Below are positions 41,456 to 51,834 of a stretch of DNA of 64,000 bases, in pieces (positions within the stretch are counted from its first letter, which is position 1; each line of letters opens with the position of its first letter). The notes beneath the pieces are model-generated. The model did no database searches. It saw nothing but the letters and a program-made list of their open reading frames with translations, and was not told where the DNA came from. This stretch comes from Leishmania mexicana MHOM/GT/2001/U1103. Lineage: Eukaryota; Euglenozoa; Kinetoplastea; Trypanosomatida; Trypanosomatidae. The position numbers and the translations under genes were made by a program. The DNA is taken from assembly GCF_000234665.1 (NCBI RefSeq), contig NC_018333.1:1112339-1176338 (forward strand), read 5' to 3'.

Positions 41456-41854
41456 CGTTGCAATCCTACAACCTAAAAAGCGGAATCCTCTAAGCAGCCT
41501 TTATGCCCGCTGAACATGCTACTGTGAAAGGCAGTGAAGAGGGCACGAGGAAACAAGATATGCAGAGGTGATCAGGAAAGCTGGAGATTGAGGTATGCAT
41601 TCCTGCTTATAGTCATTCACAGGAGCATATTGAAAAGGAATGACCAGCATGCTGCACGAGGTTGTATTGGCTGACGTAACAGCTCTTGTGGCTTCGGTGT
41701 AGCAGAGAGCGATCCACTGGTGCCAAGAGTACAATCACACATATATATTCAAGTCCCGCACTTGCGTAGACCCTTGCTTTTGCTTTTGACTCGAGCAAAA
41801 CACATATCAACAGTACTGTATGCGTCTACTCAGAAAGATTCGTGCTACTAATGC
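41456..41854. other. Intergenic region between the 95-aa and 141-aa genes
   Basis: Mixed sequence of about 400 bp with no ATG-started protein-like frame. It provides the 3' UTR of the 95-aa gene and the leader of the 141-aa gene. Confidence 0.5.
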
Positions 41855-42142
41855 TTAGCGATCCTCGTCGTCAGCATCGAAAATGCCCTCACCGAGTTTC
41901 CACCACGCCAGCGTGTAGTACATGTGGAGATCGTGATGCTTTTCAGGTTCGTTTAGATCGCTCCAACCCTCTCCGGCGACGGGCCAGTGGTACATGGAGC
42001 GATAGGTCGAAAAGTACCAAGGGATGTTCTTGTCCAGCTTCTTCACAAACCCAGGCTCCTTCATACCATGAGGAAACTCGCCTCGTGTGGTGAGCTCCAG
42101 ATTGGCGTATTTCATGCAGCAGCGGTGGGATCTTCGAAGCAT
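41855..42142 (-). CDS. Small probable mitochondrial protein, 95 aa; first gene of the leftward array
   Basis: It begins MLRRSHRCCMKYANLEL. The centre is rich in Trp/Tyr/His (IPWYFSTYRSMYHWPVAGEGW) and it ends in an acidic tail (GIFDADDEDR). There is no strong TM helix, but a weak amphipathic one around YYTLAWWKLGEG. The presequence and aromatic composition suggest a subunit of a mitochondrial inner-membrane complex, as for its neighbour. This is inferred. It is the gene closest to the divergent strand-switch region on the minus side, with only about 450-600 bp to the point where strand composition changes. Confidence 0.68.
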   Translation of the reverse strand: MLRRSHRCCMKYANLELTTRGEFPHGMKEPGFVKKLDKNIPWYFSTYRSMYHWPVAGEGWSDLNEPEKHHDLHMYYTLAWWKLGEGIFDADDEDR

Positions 42143-42590
42143 TGCGGAGAATGCTGCCTACCTGCAGGGCTAACTGTTGTGAATGGAGATGAAAAAGTGA
42201 AAAGGGGGCGGACAAACGAGAAGGGTTTCAACACGATCCAGCATGAGAAAAGTCGGCTTGCGACTCGGCGATGAATACGGCACAATTTCCCTCTTCATCG
42301 GACAACCGGTACAACTTTGCACCAAAACGATGGCATTACTCCCTGGACTGGGCTGTTTTTGCAAGCCTTCAAATCGTCAACTGGTTGTGACTGGGAGTGA
42401 TAAAAATGAAGCACATCTTTGTTTTACGTGAACTGTGGAAATCGCAAAAAGTGTGTGGAAAAATGCACGGCCGGTTCTGAGAAGTCAATGGAAATCAGAT
42501 TGATGTTTCCAGAGATTTTCAGAACACCGCAGCTCTTCTTGCATTTAGTAAGGAGGGGTTCGCGAGAACCACGAGAAGTGGAGAGAACAT

Positions 42591-42609
42591 TGTGTGTGTG
42601 GGGGGGGGG
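42591..42609 (+). promoter_or_regulatory. GT-rich/poly-G tract at the strand-composition switch
   Basis: TGTGTGTGTG followed by a run of ten G. GT-rich elements have been linked to Pol II initiation in trypanosomes. Its position at the composition inversion makes it a candidate initiation element, by inference. Confidence 0.4.
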
Positions 42610-45600
42610 CTTCGGCCATAACAGTACCTGCACGCCTCTCCTTCCCGACGATCTAGCCAGATGAGAGGGCTGACAAGTAAATCTGAGTGGAAAGAGATTT
42701 GCCCCCCCGATTACAAAGCAGGATTCATTTCGGCTGCGGATGAGTTTTTTCTGCGTTGTAGTTTTGCTAACAGATGCGACAGTGAACGGGTCGCCAATGA
42801 AGTTACGTGCGCGCGTTAGGAGTGCTGCACCTTGCACAATCTCCGTTGGCCTGGTGTTTTGAAATTCGACGTGAAACACGTTGCTTGTTGCAGTCTTCTT
42901 CCGGCGACTCGGCTCACCTCTATCACTTCAAGGGCAAAAGCTGTAAATGCATCAGTCTGCTGATTCTGCGATGCTAGAGGTGAGGCTTTGCCAATTTCAA
43001 CGTGAGGAAAAGCAACCTTTTATGCTAGAGAATCTGCTCCTTCTCTTTCTTCGATGACACACGTGCATTTCGTCATTCGTCTCAAGTGCCGTAACTTTTC
43101 TTTGGAGTCTCCGTTAATAAGTGCAGTGGGGACACCCGATTGAGGATCACGTATGTGGAGCAGGGAGGTTTCACGGCTTTTCACGCTTCATACTTGCTTG
43201 ACGAAACGTAATGCGAATTGTCTGAGTCCATGAACTGTAGAGACTCCAGGATGCGGTGTTTTGAATCCCCCCAATCTGGGTATTGTTTTTACGTGCACGC
43301 TGTTTTCCAGGATTGAGATTTCGCAGACTCATTCTCCTGATTCCCACCCGAGAGAGAATCAATCTCGCAGGTGTTTTTTTAGATCTGATGACTATGTCAT
43401 TGCTCTTCTGCTTTTCCGCTCTCTTTCTTTTTTTTCGTCGTCGTAGATTAAGTTTGTGTTGTAGGTCCAGGACCGTCCAGTGTTTGGGTGCATTCTTACC
43501 TTGACACTCCACAGATATGGACTGATCGCTTTCCCCTTAATACGCTAACCCGCCCTCCCGTGTTTTTTGAGATGGGTTACACAAACGAGAGAAAGAGCGC
43601 TGCTGGTGCTTTCTGGTGCACCAGAACGCTCTCAGGTGTCGTCGGCGTGAGTTTTACTGAGCCGTTGAGATAGAGTGGCATGACTGTGGGCCCAGGACTC
43701 TCTGTTTCTATATAAAATATCACATTCTTTTTTTTTTGCGCGCGTGTGTCAATATGTTATCTCACTTTAGGGCTATCTAATCGCTGAAGTGCAGAGTGGC
43801 TTGTATTTCGATAGTGCGGGAAGGTAATAATGACGGGGTGGTGTGGCTCATACCGCTATGAACGACTATGCAGAGAAAGACTGCTCGAGCACGCAAATGT
43901 TCTGTGTTGTTGCGTGCTTCGAAAAGTATGCATGAAGTTACACCTAGCTACAAAGTGTTCTACAGCTGCGTCTTTGCCTCGCCCTCTGTGAAAGTGTTGC
44001 CGCCACTTTGTTGACAAGTCTCCGGCAATCATTCTTCTTTTATGGTGTAGTCTTTCATACTCGCCACAAGTTATGAGCGCACATTCTGTCGTCTAATAAT
44101 GGAAAGCACATGCCTTGCACGCTACGTTTCAGATGCGCGAGAAGATGGACGCGCCGCGCTGTCTCGAAAGTACTTTTCCCTTATACTTTCCAAATTTGCG
44201 GTGATGTGATTCTCAGACTCGTACTTTTTTGGGGGCTAAAGTGATTTCGAGAAGAGCATCCTTCTTTTTTTTTTCGTCAGCTGATGTCAAACAGTGAGTG
44301 GTGATTTGCCTCTTGAAACAAGTTTGTAGTTGCACGCCAGGAGTCAGTCTGCTTCTCACAATATGAAATACTAAGAACTGTCTTGCTGAACTGGCTCTTC
44401 TCGAGGAGTCGTGTTCGTACAACCTTGTCCAGCACCCTGGGACATCTTACCTGTGTATTCCTTTGTTGATCTCCTGGATATTATACACTCGAGTGGAAGC
44501 CTTTAAAGCTGTTTGGCACGGCTCGGCGAGTGTTTCTTGCGCGAAAGAGTCTGCAAAAGCTCCCCATTGATGTGCACCAAGTTTTAAAAGTCTAATAAGC
44601 GTTATTACCCCGCTCACATAACTGCCATCATAGGTCTGAGTGTTGTAGTTCTGATGCCCTTGCTGCTCTGCGCAGCAGAAGGAATTTCTGCTTGTGCTTT
44701 TCTCGTGTACGTTTTCTTGCACACAGCCGTATTTCACTCCGGTTATCGAGGCTTGGGAGAACGGAAAGCGAATGCAGGAATGGCGATGTTGGATCCCTGT
44801 AGCGCATAGGTGTTTTGTTTGTGTGTGTGCTTGTGTGGCGACTGTCATTTGGAGACACGAAGGGAATCGTATGCTGGCTTCATGGAATGATGCATTTGGT
44901 GCGCAGGTGCTATGCAGGCTGTTTTCCGCGTTTTTGTTTACATGTTCCATCACTCTTCTCTGAGATGCTAGGCTCAGCTTTGTTTGCTGCCTGAAGCTGC
45001 CCAGAGAGTTTGTGCTGCCGTGGAATCAGTAAAAACGGCTCTACTTTGTGCTGAATATTCTCTCCTTGACGCGGAAAGGCAAAATTTCGAGTCTATTTAG
45101 AGTGGCTTTCAATTCATCGCTGCCACTGCGCGCGGTAAAGGACGACGGCACACCCCGGTCTCAAGTCTCCAAAAAAAAACCGTCTGTATTTGACTACGTG
45201 CAGATACTCATGAAACCCCCTGAACAACTTTTTCTACCTTTTTTCTCCCACTAGCGGCGTTTCTATAGGTGCGTATCTTGTGACAGGCCTCAGGTTTTGT
45301 ATCCAGGAGATTTAGGGAATCCTGGTGTTCGGTGCCCAGGGCAATAGCTTTTTAAAAATCGTTTATCAATCTCGGTGTTCTTTGACTTCAACTCTGTTTA
45401 CTTATCACCACTTTTTTTTCTGTTGGCTGTACTTCGTGTATATAGGACTGTCTCACCTACAGCAAGTGAGCGGCACACAATCTCAAGTGGTTGTACTACT
45501 GCTCTGCGTTACACGTGCAGGCTTTGAGGAGGCGCTATTATAACTTCTAGTTGCTTGTCACAAAGTTCGGAATGTGGAACAAAGAAATGAGCTCAATGTT

Positions 45601-45938
45601 GGTGACAACACTGGTCGTTAAAGGAGGCGGGAGTGTGTTGGGTGATTGGCGACTTGTAATTTGCTTGCCTTCCTTCCTGAAAGCTGTAGGGGCCCTCAAA
45701 TATGGTCATCACTTGTGTCGTAGGTGTACGTTGGCACATATGAACTCGTTTTGCCGTAGTTTGCGCTTTCACTCGCTCGGCGTCCACATCATCGTTTTTT
45801 TTGTTTTTTTTTTAGTGGTTCTCGGGCCTTTTGTATGCAACACTGTTTCACTTTCTTCCTTTCTCGCTGATTTTTGTGGCTCCGCTGCTTTCCCTTCTCC
45901 TTCAACATCTCTGTGCTTGCACACACACATACACACAC

Positions 45939-45940
45939 AG
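45939..45940 (+). promoter_or_regulatory. Probable spliced-leader acceptor AG of GluRS
   Basis: A C/T-rich tract (45890-45925, CCCTTCTCCTTCAACATCTC) runs into CA repeats and the first AG at 45939-45940. The GluRS ATG follows 38 bases later. An alternative acceptor after a T-run lies at about 45814. Confidence 0.5.
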
Positions 45941-45977
45941 AACAGCAAAAAACTAGGTTGCATATACCGAAAGATTC

Positions 45978-47762
45978 ATGAGAAGATTTCGACCGATCCA
46001 TATGTTAGTGAATATCCACTTGAAGGCTCTAACGCTGAGCAACACCTACTTCACAGCAGCTCCGCAACGTGAGGAACATGAGAAGCTGCAGCTCTCTAAT
46101 GCTGAGAAGGGTAAGGTGGTGACCCGCTTTCCCCCAGAGGCTAGCGGGTTCCTGCATATCGGCCATGCGAAGGCTGCTCTGATCAACCGCATGCTGGCGG
46201 ACGCGTATGAGGGAAAGATGCTTTTCCGCTTTGATGACACAAACCCATCGAAGGAAAAGGAGCACTTTGAGGCTGCCATCGAGGAGGATCTCAAGACACT
46301 AGGTGTGCGGTACGATTTTGGGCCAACATACTCGTCAGACTACTTTGATCTGATGTTCGAGAAGGCGGAGGACATGATCCAGCGTGGCTTGGCGTACTGT
46401 GATAAGACACCGCGGGAGGAGATGCAGAAGTGCCGCTTCGACGGTATTCCGACGAAGTACCGCGATGCGTCTGTGGAGGAGAACATGCGCCTGTGGAGGG
46501 AGATGAAGATGGGCACTGAGGAAGGCCAGATCACGTGCCTTCGTGCTAAGGTGTCCATTGACGACCCCAACAAGGCGATGCGGGACCCCGTCATGTACCG
46601 CGTGAACATGACTCCGCACGCCCGCCACGGGATGAAGCAGGTGGCGTACCCGACATATGACTTCTGCTGTCCTCTCGTCGACTCGGTTGAGGGTGTAACC
46701 CATGCTCTTCGCACAAATGAGTATCACGACCGCAATGCCCAGTACTACTGGTTTTGCGACGCTATGGGGATCCGAAAGCCGGCAATTGAGGACTTCTCGC
46801 GGCTCAATATGGAGTACTCGGTAATGTCAAAGCGAATGCTAACAAAGCTGGTGGACACACGCGTGGTGGACGGGTGGGATGACCCGCGGCTCCCGACGGT
46901 GCGCGCGCTGGTTCGCCGTGGTATGAAGATTGAGGCGCTTCGCCAGTTTGTGGCGGAGCAAGGCATGTCGAAGAGTGTGAACTTCATGGAGTGGTCGAAG
47001 ATCTGGTACTTTAATGCACAGATTCTCGACCCCACAAGTCCCCGCTACACGGTGGTGTCGAACACACTGAAGGTCCGCTGCACTGTAGAGGGGCAGAGAC
47101 ACATGGAAGCTGAAAAGAAGCCGCTCCACAAGAAGGACCCCAGCATGGGTGCCAAGACGTACTACAAGTCAGATGTTATCTTTTTGGACGCTGAGGACGT
47201 GGCGCTCATCAAAGACGGTGACGAGGTGACGCTGATGGACTGGGGCAACGCGTACGTCAAGGACATAAAGCGTCCGAGCGCTGATGCTCTGCCTACTGAG
47301 GCCACGATCGTTCTGCATCCAGAGGGAGATGTCAAGAAGACGAAGTTCAAGCTCACGTGGGTGCCGGAGAGCGATAAGGCTGTGATTTTGACTTTGAACG
47401 AGTACGATAATCTGTTGACCAAGAAGAAACCGGACCCGGAGGAGAGCATTGATGACATCATTGCTCCCGTTTCCCACTACTCACAGGAGGTTGTTGGCGA
47501 GGAGGCGTTGTCGGTGGTGAAGAAGGGTGACATTCTCCAGCTGGAGCGCCGTGGCTACTACATCGTCGACGACGACAAGGCGGAGAAGAAGGTGCTCATC
47601 TCAATCCCGGATGGCCGCGACAAAGTAAACCACCTTTCCGCCAAGGCGCAGTACCTGAAGACACTGCCGAAGAAGGCGTCCGCCGCTGACGAGCTGGCGG
47701 CCAAGCGTGCAGCCAAGGCAGCGAAGAAGGCGGCTCAGAAGGCGGCGGTGAAGAGCAGCTAG
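45978..47762 (+). CDS. GluRS: Glutamyl-tRNA synthetase, eukaryotic/archaeal cytosolic type
   Basis: A 594-residue class I synthetase that attaches glutamate to tRNA-Glu. The HIGH motif is HIGH at residues 60-63 within VVTRFPPEASGFLHIGHA, and the KMSKS counterpart is VMSKR at 282-286. The block YPTYDFCCPLVDSVEGVTHALRTNEYHDR is the hallmark of the GluRS/GlnRS family. The sequence follows the Glu branch as in human EPRS (RFDDTNPSKEKE, DGWDDPRLPTVRALVRRGM). The C-terminal anticodon-binding beta-barrel is followed by a Lys/Ala-rich tail (AAKRAAKAAKKAAQKAA). The start is the first ATG after the acceptor; M9 is the alternative. First gene of the rightward array. Confidence 0.95.
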   Translation: MRRFRPIHMLVNIHLKALTLSNTYFTAAPQREEHEKLQLSNAEKGKVVTRFPPEASGFLHIGHAKAALINRMLADAYEGKMLFRFDDTNPSKEKEHFEAAIEEDLKTLGVRYDFGPTYSSDYFDLMFEKAEDMIQRGLAYCDKTPREEMQKCRFDGIPTKYRDASVEENMRLWREMKMGTEEGQITCLRAKVSIDDPNKAMRDPVMYRVNMTPHARHGMKQVAYPTYDFCCPLVDSVEGVTHALRTNEYHDRNAQYYWFCDAMGIRKPAIEDFSRLNMEYSVMSKRMLTKLVDTRVVDGWDDPRLPTVRALVRRGMKIEALRQFVAEQGMSKSVNFMEWSKIWYFNAQILDPTSPRYTVVSNTLKVRCTVEGQRHMEAEKKPLHKKDPSMGAKTYYKSDVIFLDAEDVALIKDGDEVTLMDWGNAYVKDIKRPSADALPTEATIVLHPEGDVKKTKFKLTWVPESDKAVILTLNEYDNLLTKKKPDPEESIDDIIAPVSHYSQEVVGEEALSVVKKGDILQLERRGYYIVDDDKAEKKVLISIPDGRDKVNHLSAKAQYLKTLPKKASAADELAAKRAAKAAKKAAQKAAVKSS

Positions 47763-48744
47763 CGAGGCTCGAGAGCACATGTATTTTTTTTTTTGCCTGC
47801 ACGAGTCTCTATCGCGCTCCACAAAACATATCGTTACTTGAAAGCCGTTCATGTAACTGTTGTGTCTTTTGGTGATTGAGGCGGAGTTGAGGCCCCCTCA
47901 TTGGTGACTTTGAAACGGGAGGAAGGGGAAAGGGAGTGAAAGAGGTTTGGGGAGCTCTTGAAGTGACGGTCTTGTCCACGAGCAGCGACGGTTTGCCTTC
48001 TTCTCCCTCTCTTTCGCCATCACCCGCCATTGGTCTGAGCCTGTCTCCTTCTGTTCATGCCGTGCACTCATTATGGTTAACTTTGAAAGATTTTTTTTTT
48101 AAACCTCCGTGAAAGGATGAAGGGAAGGAATCACAAGAGAGACGGATAGGTTGGGCAAGCAAATGTTTCAGTTGCAGAGGCCTGTGTGTGTGTCTGTGCA
48201 CGTTGCTCTGTTTCCTTGAAGTTGTTTCTTTTTTTGTGACCTTCCCTGACCGTCTCGGTTATTTCGCTTTCCTCCGGCCTTTTTCTCTTTTTTTGTCTCA
48301 GCCACGGCATCCCAATACGCACGCATTCGCACGCAAGCAACGACAAGATGCAACCAAAAGAAAAATACATAAACTCGGAGAGGCACGGAGGGGGGGGGCT
48401 TCATTCCCTGTTACGTGCGTATTCGTTGCGTTACCTTGAAGCACCTTTGTCTCTATATACGTTCGACCTCTTTTTCTTTGAGGGGCGAGTTAAACGCACC
48501 GCGCTGCAAGGGCGCCATGACAGCTGGATGCACCTGGCGCAGTGCTCTCATGGTACTGGCGGCTTCTGGTCTAGCGTGGTCGAGCGAGAGGAGAGTCTGA
48601 ATGCTTCCTTTTCTTGCAACTCCTCCTCTTTCGTTTCTTCTTTTTTTTCCATTTGTCGGGTGCCACGCCGACTGAGTCATGACTGTTAACACGAATTAGC
48701 TTCACACTGTCGCACTTTGTGCGCTACAGACGCTCTGGCCAACA
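47763..48744. other. Intergenic region between GluRS and the DEAH helicase gene
   Basis: A T-run (47781-47793) follows the GluRS stop closely. Pyrimidine tracts near 48610-48655 lead into the DHX37 leader. No ATG-started frame looks like protein. Confidence 0.5.
48728..48729 (+). promoter_or_regulatory. Possible spliced-leader acceptor AG of the DEAH helicase gene
   Basis: GCGCTACAG ends here, about 16 bases before the ATG. The strongest pyrimidine tract is somewhat distant (48605-48655), so an earlier AG near 48675 is an alternative. Confidence 0.4.
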
Positions 48745-51700
48745 ATGCCAAAGAAGGCGACGATATCATTCGCGGATCTCGGCCTCGGGACCCCGCTGCC
48801 CAGTGTTTTGGCGAAGTCCCGCGACGAGCGACGAAAGGAGCAGCGAGTTGAGAAAAAGGAGAGGAAAGAGCGCACACGCGAGGCTATGACTGAGGTAGCG
48901 GCGGCGCGTGACATTGTGGAGCAGCACAAGCGCCTTGTCGAAGCGGAGACGGCGCAGGAGCGAAAGCTCAAAGAGATGCATAAGCGTGAGCTGCAAGCGG
49001 AGCATCTGAAGGCACGCTATGAGCGCGAGGAAAGCCAGAGGCAACACACCGCGCAGCTGCGCGTGACACAGGAGAAGATCATCACCGAGTTGAGAACGGC
49101 GCGGCGGGAGGAGGAGGCTGAAATGCAGCGGGTGCAGGCACTGCTAGAGCGTGAGACGGCAGAGAGGGCAAAGGTTGCGCCGGCCAATGTCCACATTGAG
49201 ATTCGCCGCACGGACGAGGTGAAGCAGCAGCGTGCTGGTCTGCCTGTTCTGCGCGAGGAGCAGCCGATCATGGAGGCCATCAATGAAACGCGCCGCACAT
49301 GCGTGTTGGTGTGTGGCGAGACGGGCAGCGGCAAGACGACCCAAATTCCGCAGTTTCTGTGGGAGGCAGGATACGGCCACCCAGAGGGCCACACCTTCGG
49401 GAGGGAGGGCTGGATACTCGTCACGGAGCCCCGTCGTGTGGCTGCAGTGTCGATGGCGCGACGTGTGGCCGAGGAGCTCAACGTCTCCTTCGGGAAAGAG
49501 GTGTGCTACCACGTCCGGTACGATAACAACCTCTCTGACAAGTGCAGGCTGAAGTTTGCGACGGAGGGTATTGTGCTGAAGGAAATCCAGTCCGACTTTC
49601 TTCTTCGCAAGTACAGCGCCATTGTGATTGATGAAGCACACGAGCGCAGTATCTCGTGTGACATCCTGATTGGGCTGCTTTCTCGCATTGTGCCGTTGCG
49701 CAATGACCTCTTTGAAGAGGAGCTGCGCAAGCATCACGGTGACGTGGACAAGACGAGCATCAAACCACTCAAGCTTGTCATCATGTCTGCCACCATGCGT
49801 GTTACTGACTTCAAGGATAACCGGACACTTTTTCCCATTGTGCCGCCGCTCATCAACATCGAGGCGCGCCGATACCCTGTCACGAACCACTTTGCCCGAC
49901 GCACGGAGCTGAAGGAGTACGTGGACCAGGCCTTCGAGAAGGTACGCCAGATGCACAAGAAGCTGCCGCCAGGTGGCATTTTGGTGTTTGTGTGCACCCA
50001 GCAGGAGATCGAGGACCTGTGTGGCCGTCTGCGTCGGCACTACGCGGCAACGAAGATCGAGTACTATGACAACGCCTACTCAAAACACCGTCTTCTGACC
50101 GGACGGAGCCAGGAGGAGACGGCTGCAGCGTCGAGCGACAACGAAGACGACGGCGCTGCCACCGCAGAGGAGGCGGAAGAAAAGGACGAGTACGGCCTTC
50201 ACACGGCAGACTACGCTCTCGACGACGAGGACGTGACGGGCGGCAACTCGGAGGAGATCGAAACCGTGCATGAGGGACGACTGCGGCGGCCTCCCCAGCC
50301 AAGCAGCGGAAGGGGCAAGCACACCCGCGGCGAGGCTGGTGCGCGGCTAGCCGGCAGGGGTCACGGGGGCCGTAGCGACGAGCCCAGTGCCGTCGCCGCA
50401 GAGGGGCTAACGACTTTTCCAGGCGACGAGGAGCAGGAGGATGAGGTCAACGGAGAGTTTAACACCCTCCACGTCCTCCCGCTTTACGCGCTTCTCGACT
50501 TTGAAAAGCAACAAGAGGTTTTCAAGCCACCGCCTAAAGGCACGCGCCTCTGCGTTGTCGCCACCAACGTGGCCGAGACGTCCATCACAATTCCAAATAT
50601 CAAGTATGTGGTGGATGCTGGGCGGGCTAAGTCCAAGGTGATCGACGAGGAGACCAAGGCGAGCTGCTTCCGAATCGAGTGGACAAGCCAGGCTTCCGCC
50701 GAGCAGCGCAGCGGCCGTGCGGGTCGTGTGGGGCCGGGACACTGCTACCGACTCTACAGCACCGCAGTGTACGCAAACTTGATGGCGAAGCACGGCGACC
50801 CAGAAGTGCTTCGCACCCCGCTCGATTCTGTTGTTCTTCTAATGAAGCACATTGGGGTGAAGAATGTCGGTGGCTTTCCATTTCCGTCACCGCCGCGGGA
50901 GTCGGACTTGAAGGCTGCCCTGCAGCACCTCAGTGTCATTGGCGCCCTCGACGCAGCGAACAACTACAACATTACCGAACTGGGCCGGCAGCTGGTTGCG
51001 TACCCGGTGCCGCCACGATTTTCGCGGGCTCTTCTTGAGGTGCTGCAGCAACAGCAGAAGGCGCGATTCGCTGACGTGCAAGACATGGTTGCTGCCATCG
51101 TCGCAGTGGCCACGACGACGACCAACGTCTTTACGGGAGAGGGCAATCAGCTCAAGGCGAGGAAGCTCAACGAGCTCGTCGACGCTCCCACAGACCCTCG
51201 ACAGGGGCGGATTCGCTCCTTGCTGAACCCTGGAAGCGACCTGGTCACTTACCTCAACGCATTCTATGCCTACCGCAGCGACCCGTGGCACAGCTGTGGC
51301 ATGTTCTGCTTGGTTCAGAAGAGCATGCACGAGGCAAGGCTTCTATACACCCAGCTCCGCAGCCAGATGCGTCAGCACAGCAAGGATCAGGACGAGCTGG
51401 TCGACACGCTGGACGAAAGCGAGGCCACTGTACACGAAAAGGGTGAGCAAAAGCTCGGGAGCCATACCAGTAGTGGATGCCCTTTGCCAAAGGAGACGGA
51501 GCTGCTGCTGCGGCAGGTCTTCATTCCAGGGCTCATGGACCAAGTTGCGCGTCGCGCGACGGTGCACGAGTGCCACTCACTCGGGGTGGAGTACAACGAC
51601 AAGCGCGCTACCAAGACACCATATTTGGTGCTAGGTGTAAACCGCACCATCGCCTACATTCACCCCACCAGCGCTGTGGCGCGCACGTTTCCGCCGCCGG

Positions 51701-51834
51701 AGTATGTGACATTTGGATTTCTCCAGAAAGTGCGCCGCTCCGACACAAAAGATGCACAGGCCATGATGATGGGCGTTACGGTGGTGATGCTAGAGTGGCT
51801 GCGCGCCTACGGCTTCGAGGAGGGGGGCGACTAG
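48745..51834 (+). CDS. DEAH-box RNA helicase, DHX37/Dhr1 (Ecm16)-like
   Basis: A 1029-residue helicase. The first 140 residues are a charged coiled coil. Motif I is GETGSGKTT (191-199), motif II DEAH (296-299), motif III SAT (348-350) and motif VI QRSGRAGR (from 654), with NVAETSITIPNIKYVVDAG just before it. The stretch SATMRVTDF, then FPIVPPLINIEARRYPVTNHFARRT and KLPPGGILVFVCTQQEIEDL is the Dhr1/DHX37 pattern. A long acidic, disordered insert (about 455-570) splits the second RecA domain, as in that family. In yeast and human the enzyme dissociates U3 snoRNA from pre-18S rRNA in the nucleolus. The C-terminal HA2 and OB-fold regions are present. Confidence 0.87.
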   Translation: MPKKATISFADLGLGTPLPSVLAKSRDERRKEQRVEKKERKERTREAMTEVAAARDIVEQHKRLVEAETAQERKLKEMHKRELQAEHLKARYEREESQRQHTAQLRVTQEKIITELRTARREEEAEMQRVQALLERETAERAKVAPANVHIEIRRTDEVKQQRAGLPVLREEQPIMEAINETRRTCVLVCGETGSGKTTQIPQFLWEAGYGHPEGHTFGREGWILVTEPRRVAAVSMARRVAEELNVSFGKEVCYHVRYDNNLSDKCRLKFATEGIVLKEIQSDFLLRKYSAIVIDEAHERSISCDILIGLLSRIVPLRNDLFEEELRKHHGDVDKTSIKPLKLVIMSATMRVTDFKDNRTLFPIVPPLINIEARRYPVTNHFARRTELKEYVDQAFEKVRQMHKKLPPGGILVFVCTQQEIEDLCGRLRRHYAATKIEYYDNAYSKHRLLTGRSQEETAAASSDNEDDGAATAEEAEEKDEYGLHTADYALDDEDVTGGNSEEIETVHEGRLRRPPQPSSGRGKHTRGEAGARLAGRGHGGRSDEPSAVAAEGLTTFPGDEEQEDEVNGEFNTLHVLPLYALLDFEKQQEVFKPPPKGTRLCVVATNVAETSITIPNIKYVVDAGRAKSKVIDEETKASCFRIEWTSQASAEQRSGRAGRVGPGHCYRLYSTAVYANLMAKHGDPEVLRTPLDSVVLLMKHIGVKNVGGFPFPSPPRESDLKAALQHLSVIGALDAANNYNITELGRQLVAYPVPPRFSRALLEVLQQQQKARFADVQDMVAAIVAVATTTTNVFTGEGNQLKARKLNELVDAPTDPRQGRIRSLLNPGSDLVTYLNAFYAYRSDPWHSCGMFCLVQKSMHEARLLYTQLRSQMRQHSKDQDELVDTLDESEATVHEKGEQKLGSHTSSGCPLPKETELLLRQVFIPGLMDQVARRATVHECHSLGVEYNDKRATKTPYLVLGVNRTIAYIHPTSAVARTFPPPEYVTFGFLQKVRRSDTKDAQAMMMGVTVVMLEWLRAYGFEEGGD

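Larger units (their letters stand above)
42143..45977. promoter_or_regulatory. Divergent strand-switch region (probable bidirectional Pol II transcription start region)
   Basis: All genes left of it point left and all genes right of it point right. In trypanosomatids such regions hold the start sites of both polycistronic units and carry H2A.Z- and acetyl-histone-marked chromatin. Composition differs from the rest: lower GC, with purine-rich plus strand until about 42.6 kb and T-rich plus strand after about 42.75 kb, so strand bias inverts there. Between lie a GTGTGTGT + G10 tract (42591-42609) and a C7 tract (42702-42708). No gene, tRNA or snRNA was convincing; open frames up to 167 codons lack support. 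Confidence 0.8.

Noticed and set aside
41048..41476. 142-codon plus-strand frame opposite the 141-aa mitochondrial gene
   Set aside because: Shadow frame; the minus-strand product has a presequence and TM segment and follows the array direction.
44447..44950. 167-codon minus-strand ATG frame in the strand-switch region
   Set aside because: Unbiased composition made it tempting, but it lies upstream of the predicted start zone for leftward transcription, has no clear pyrimidine tract plus AG and no motif.
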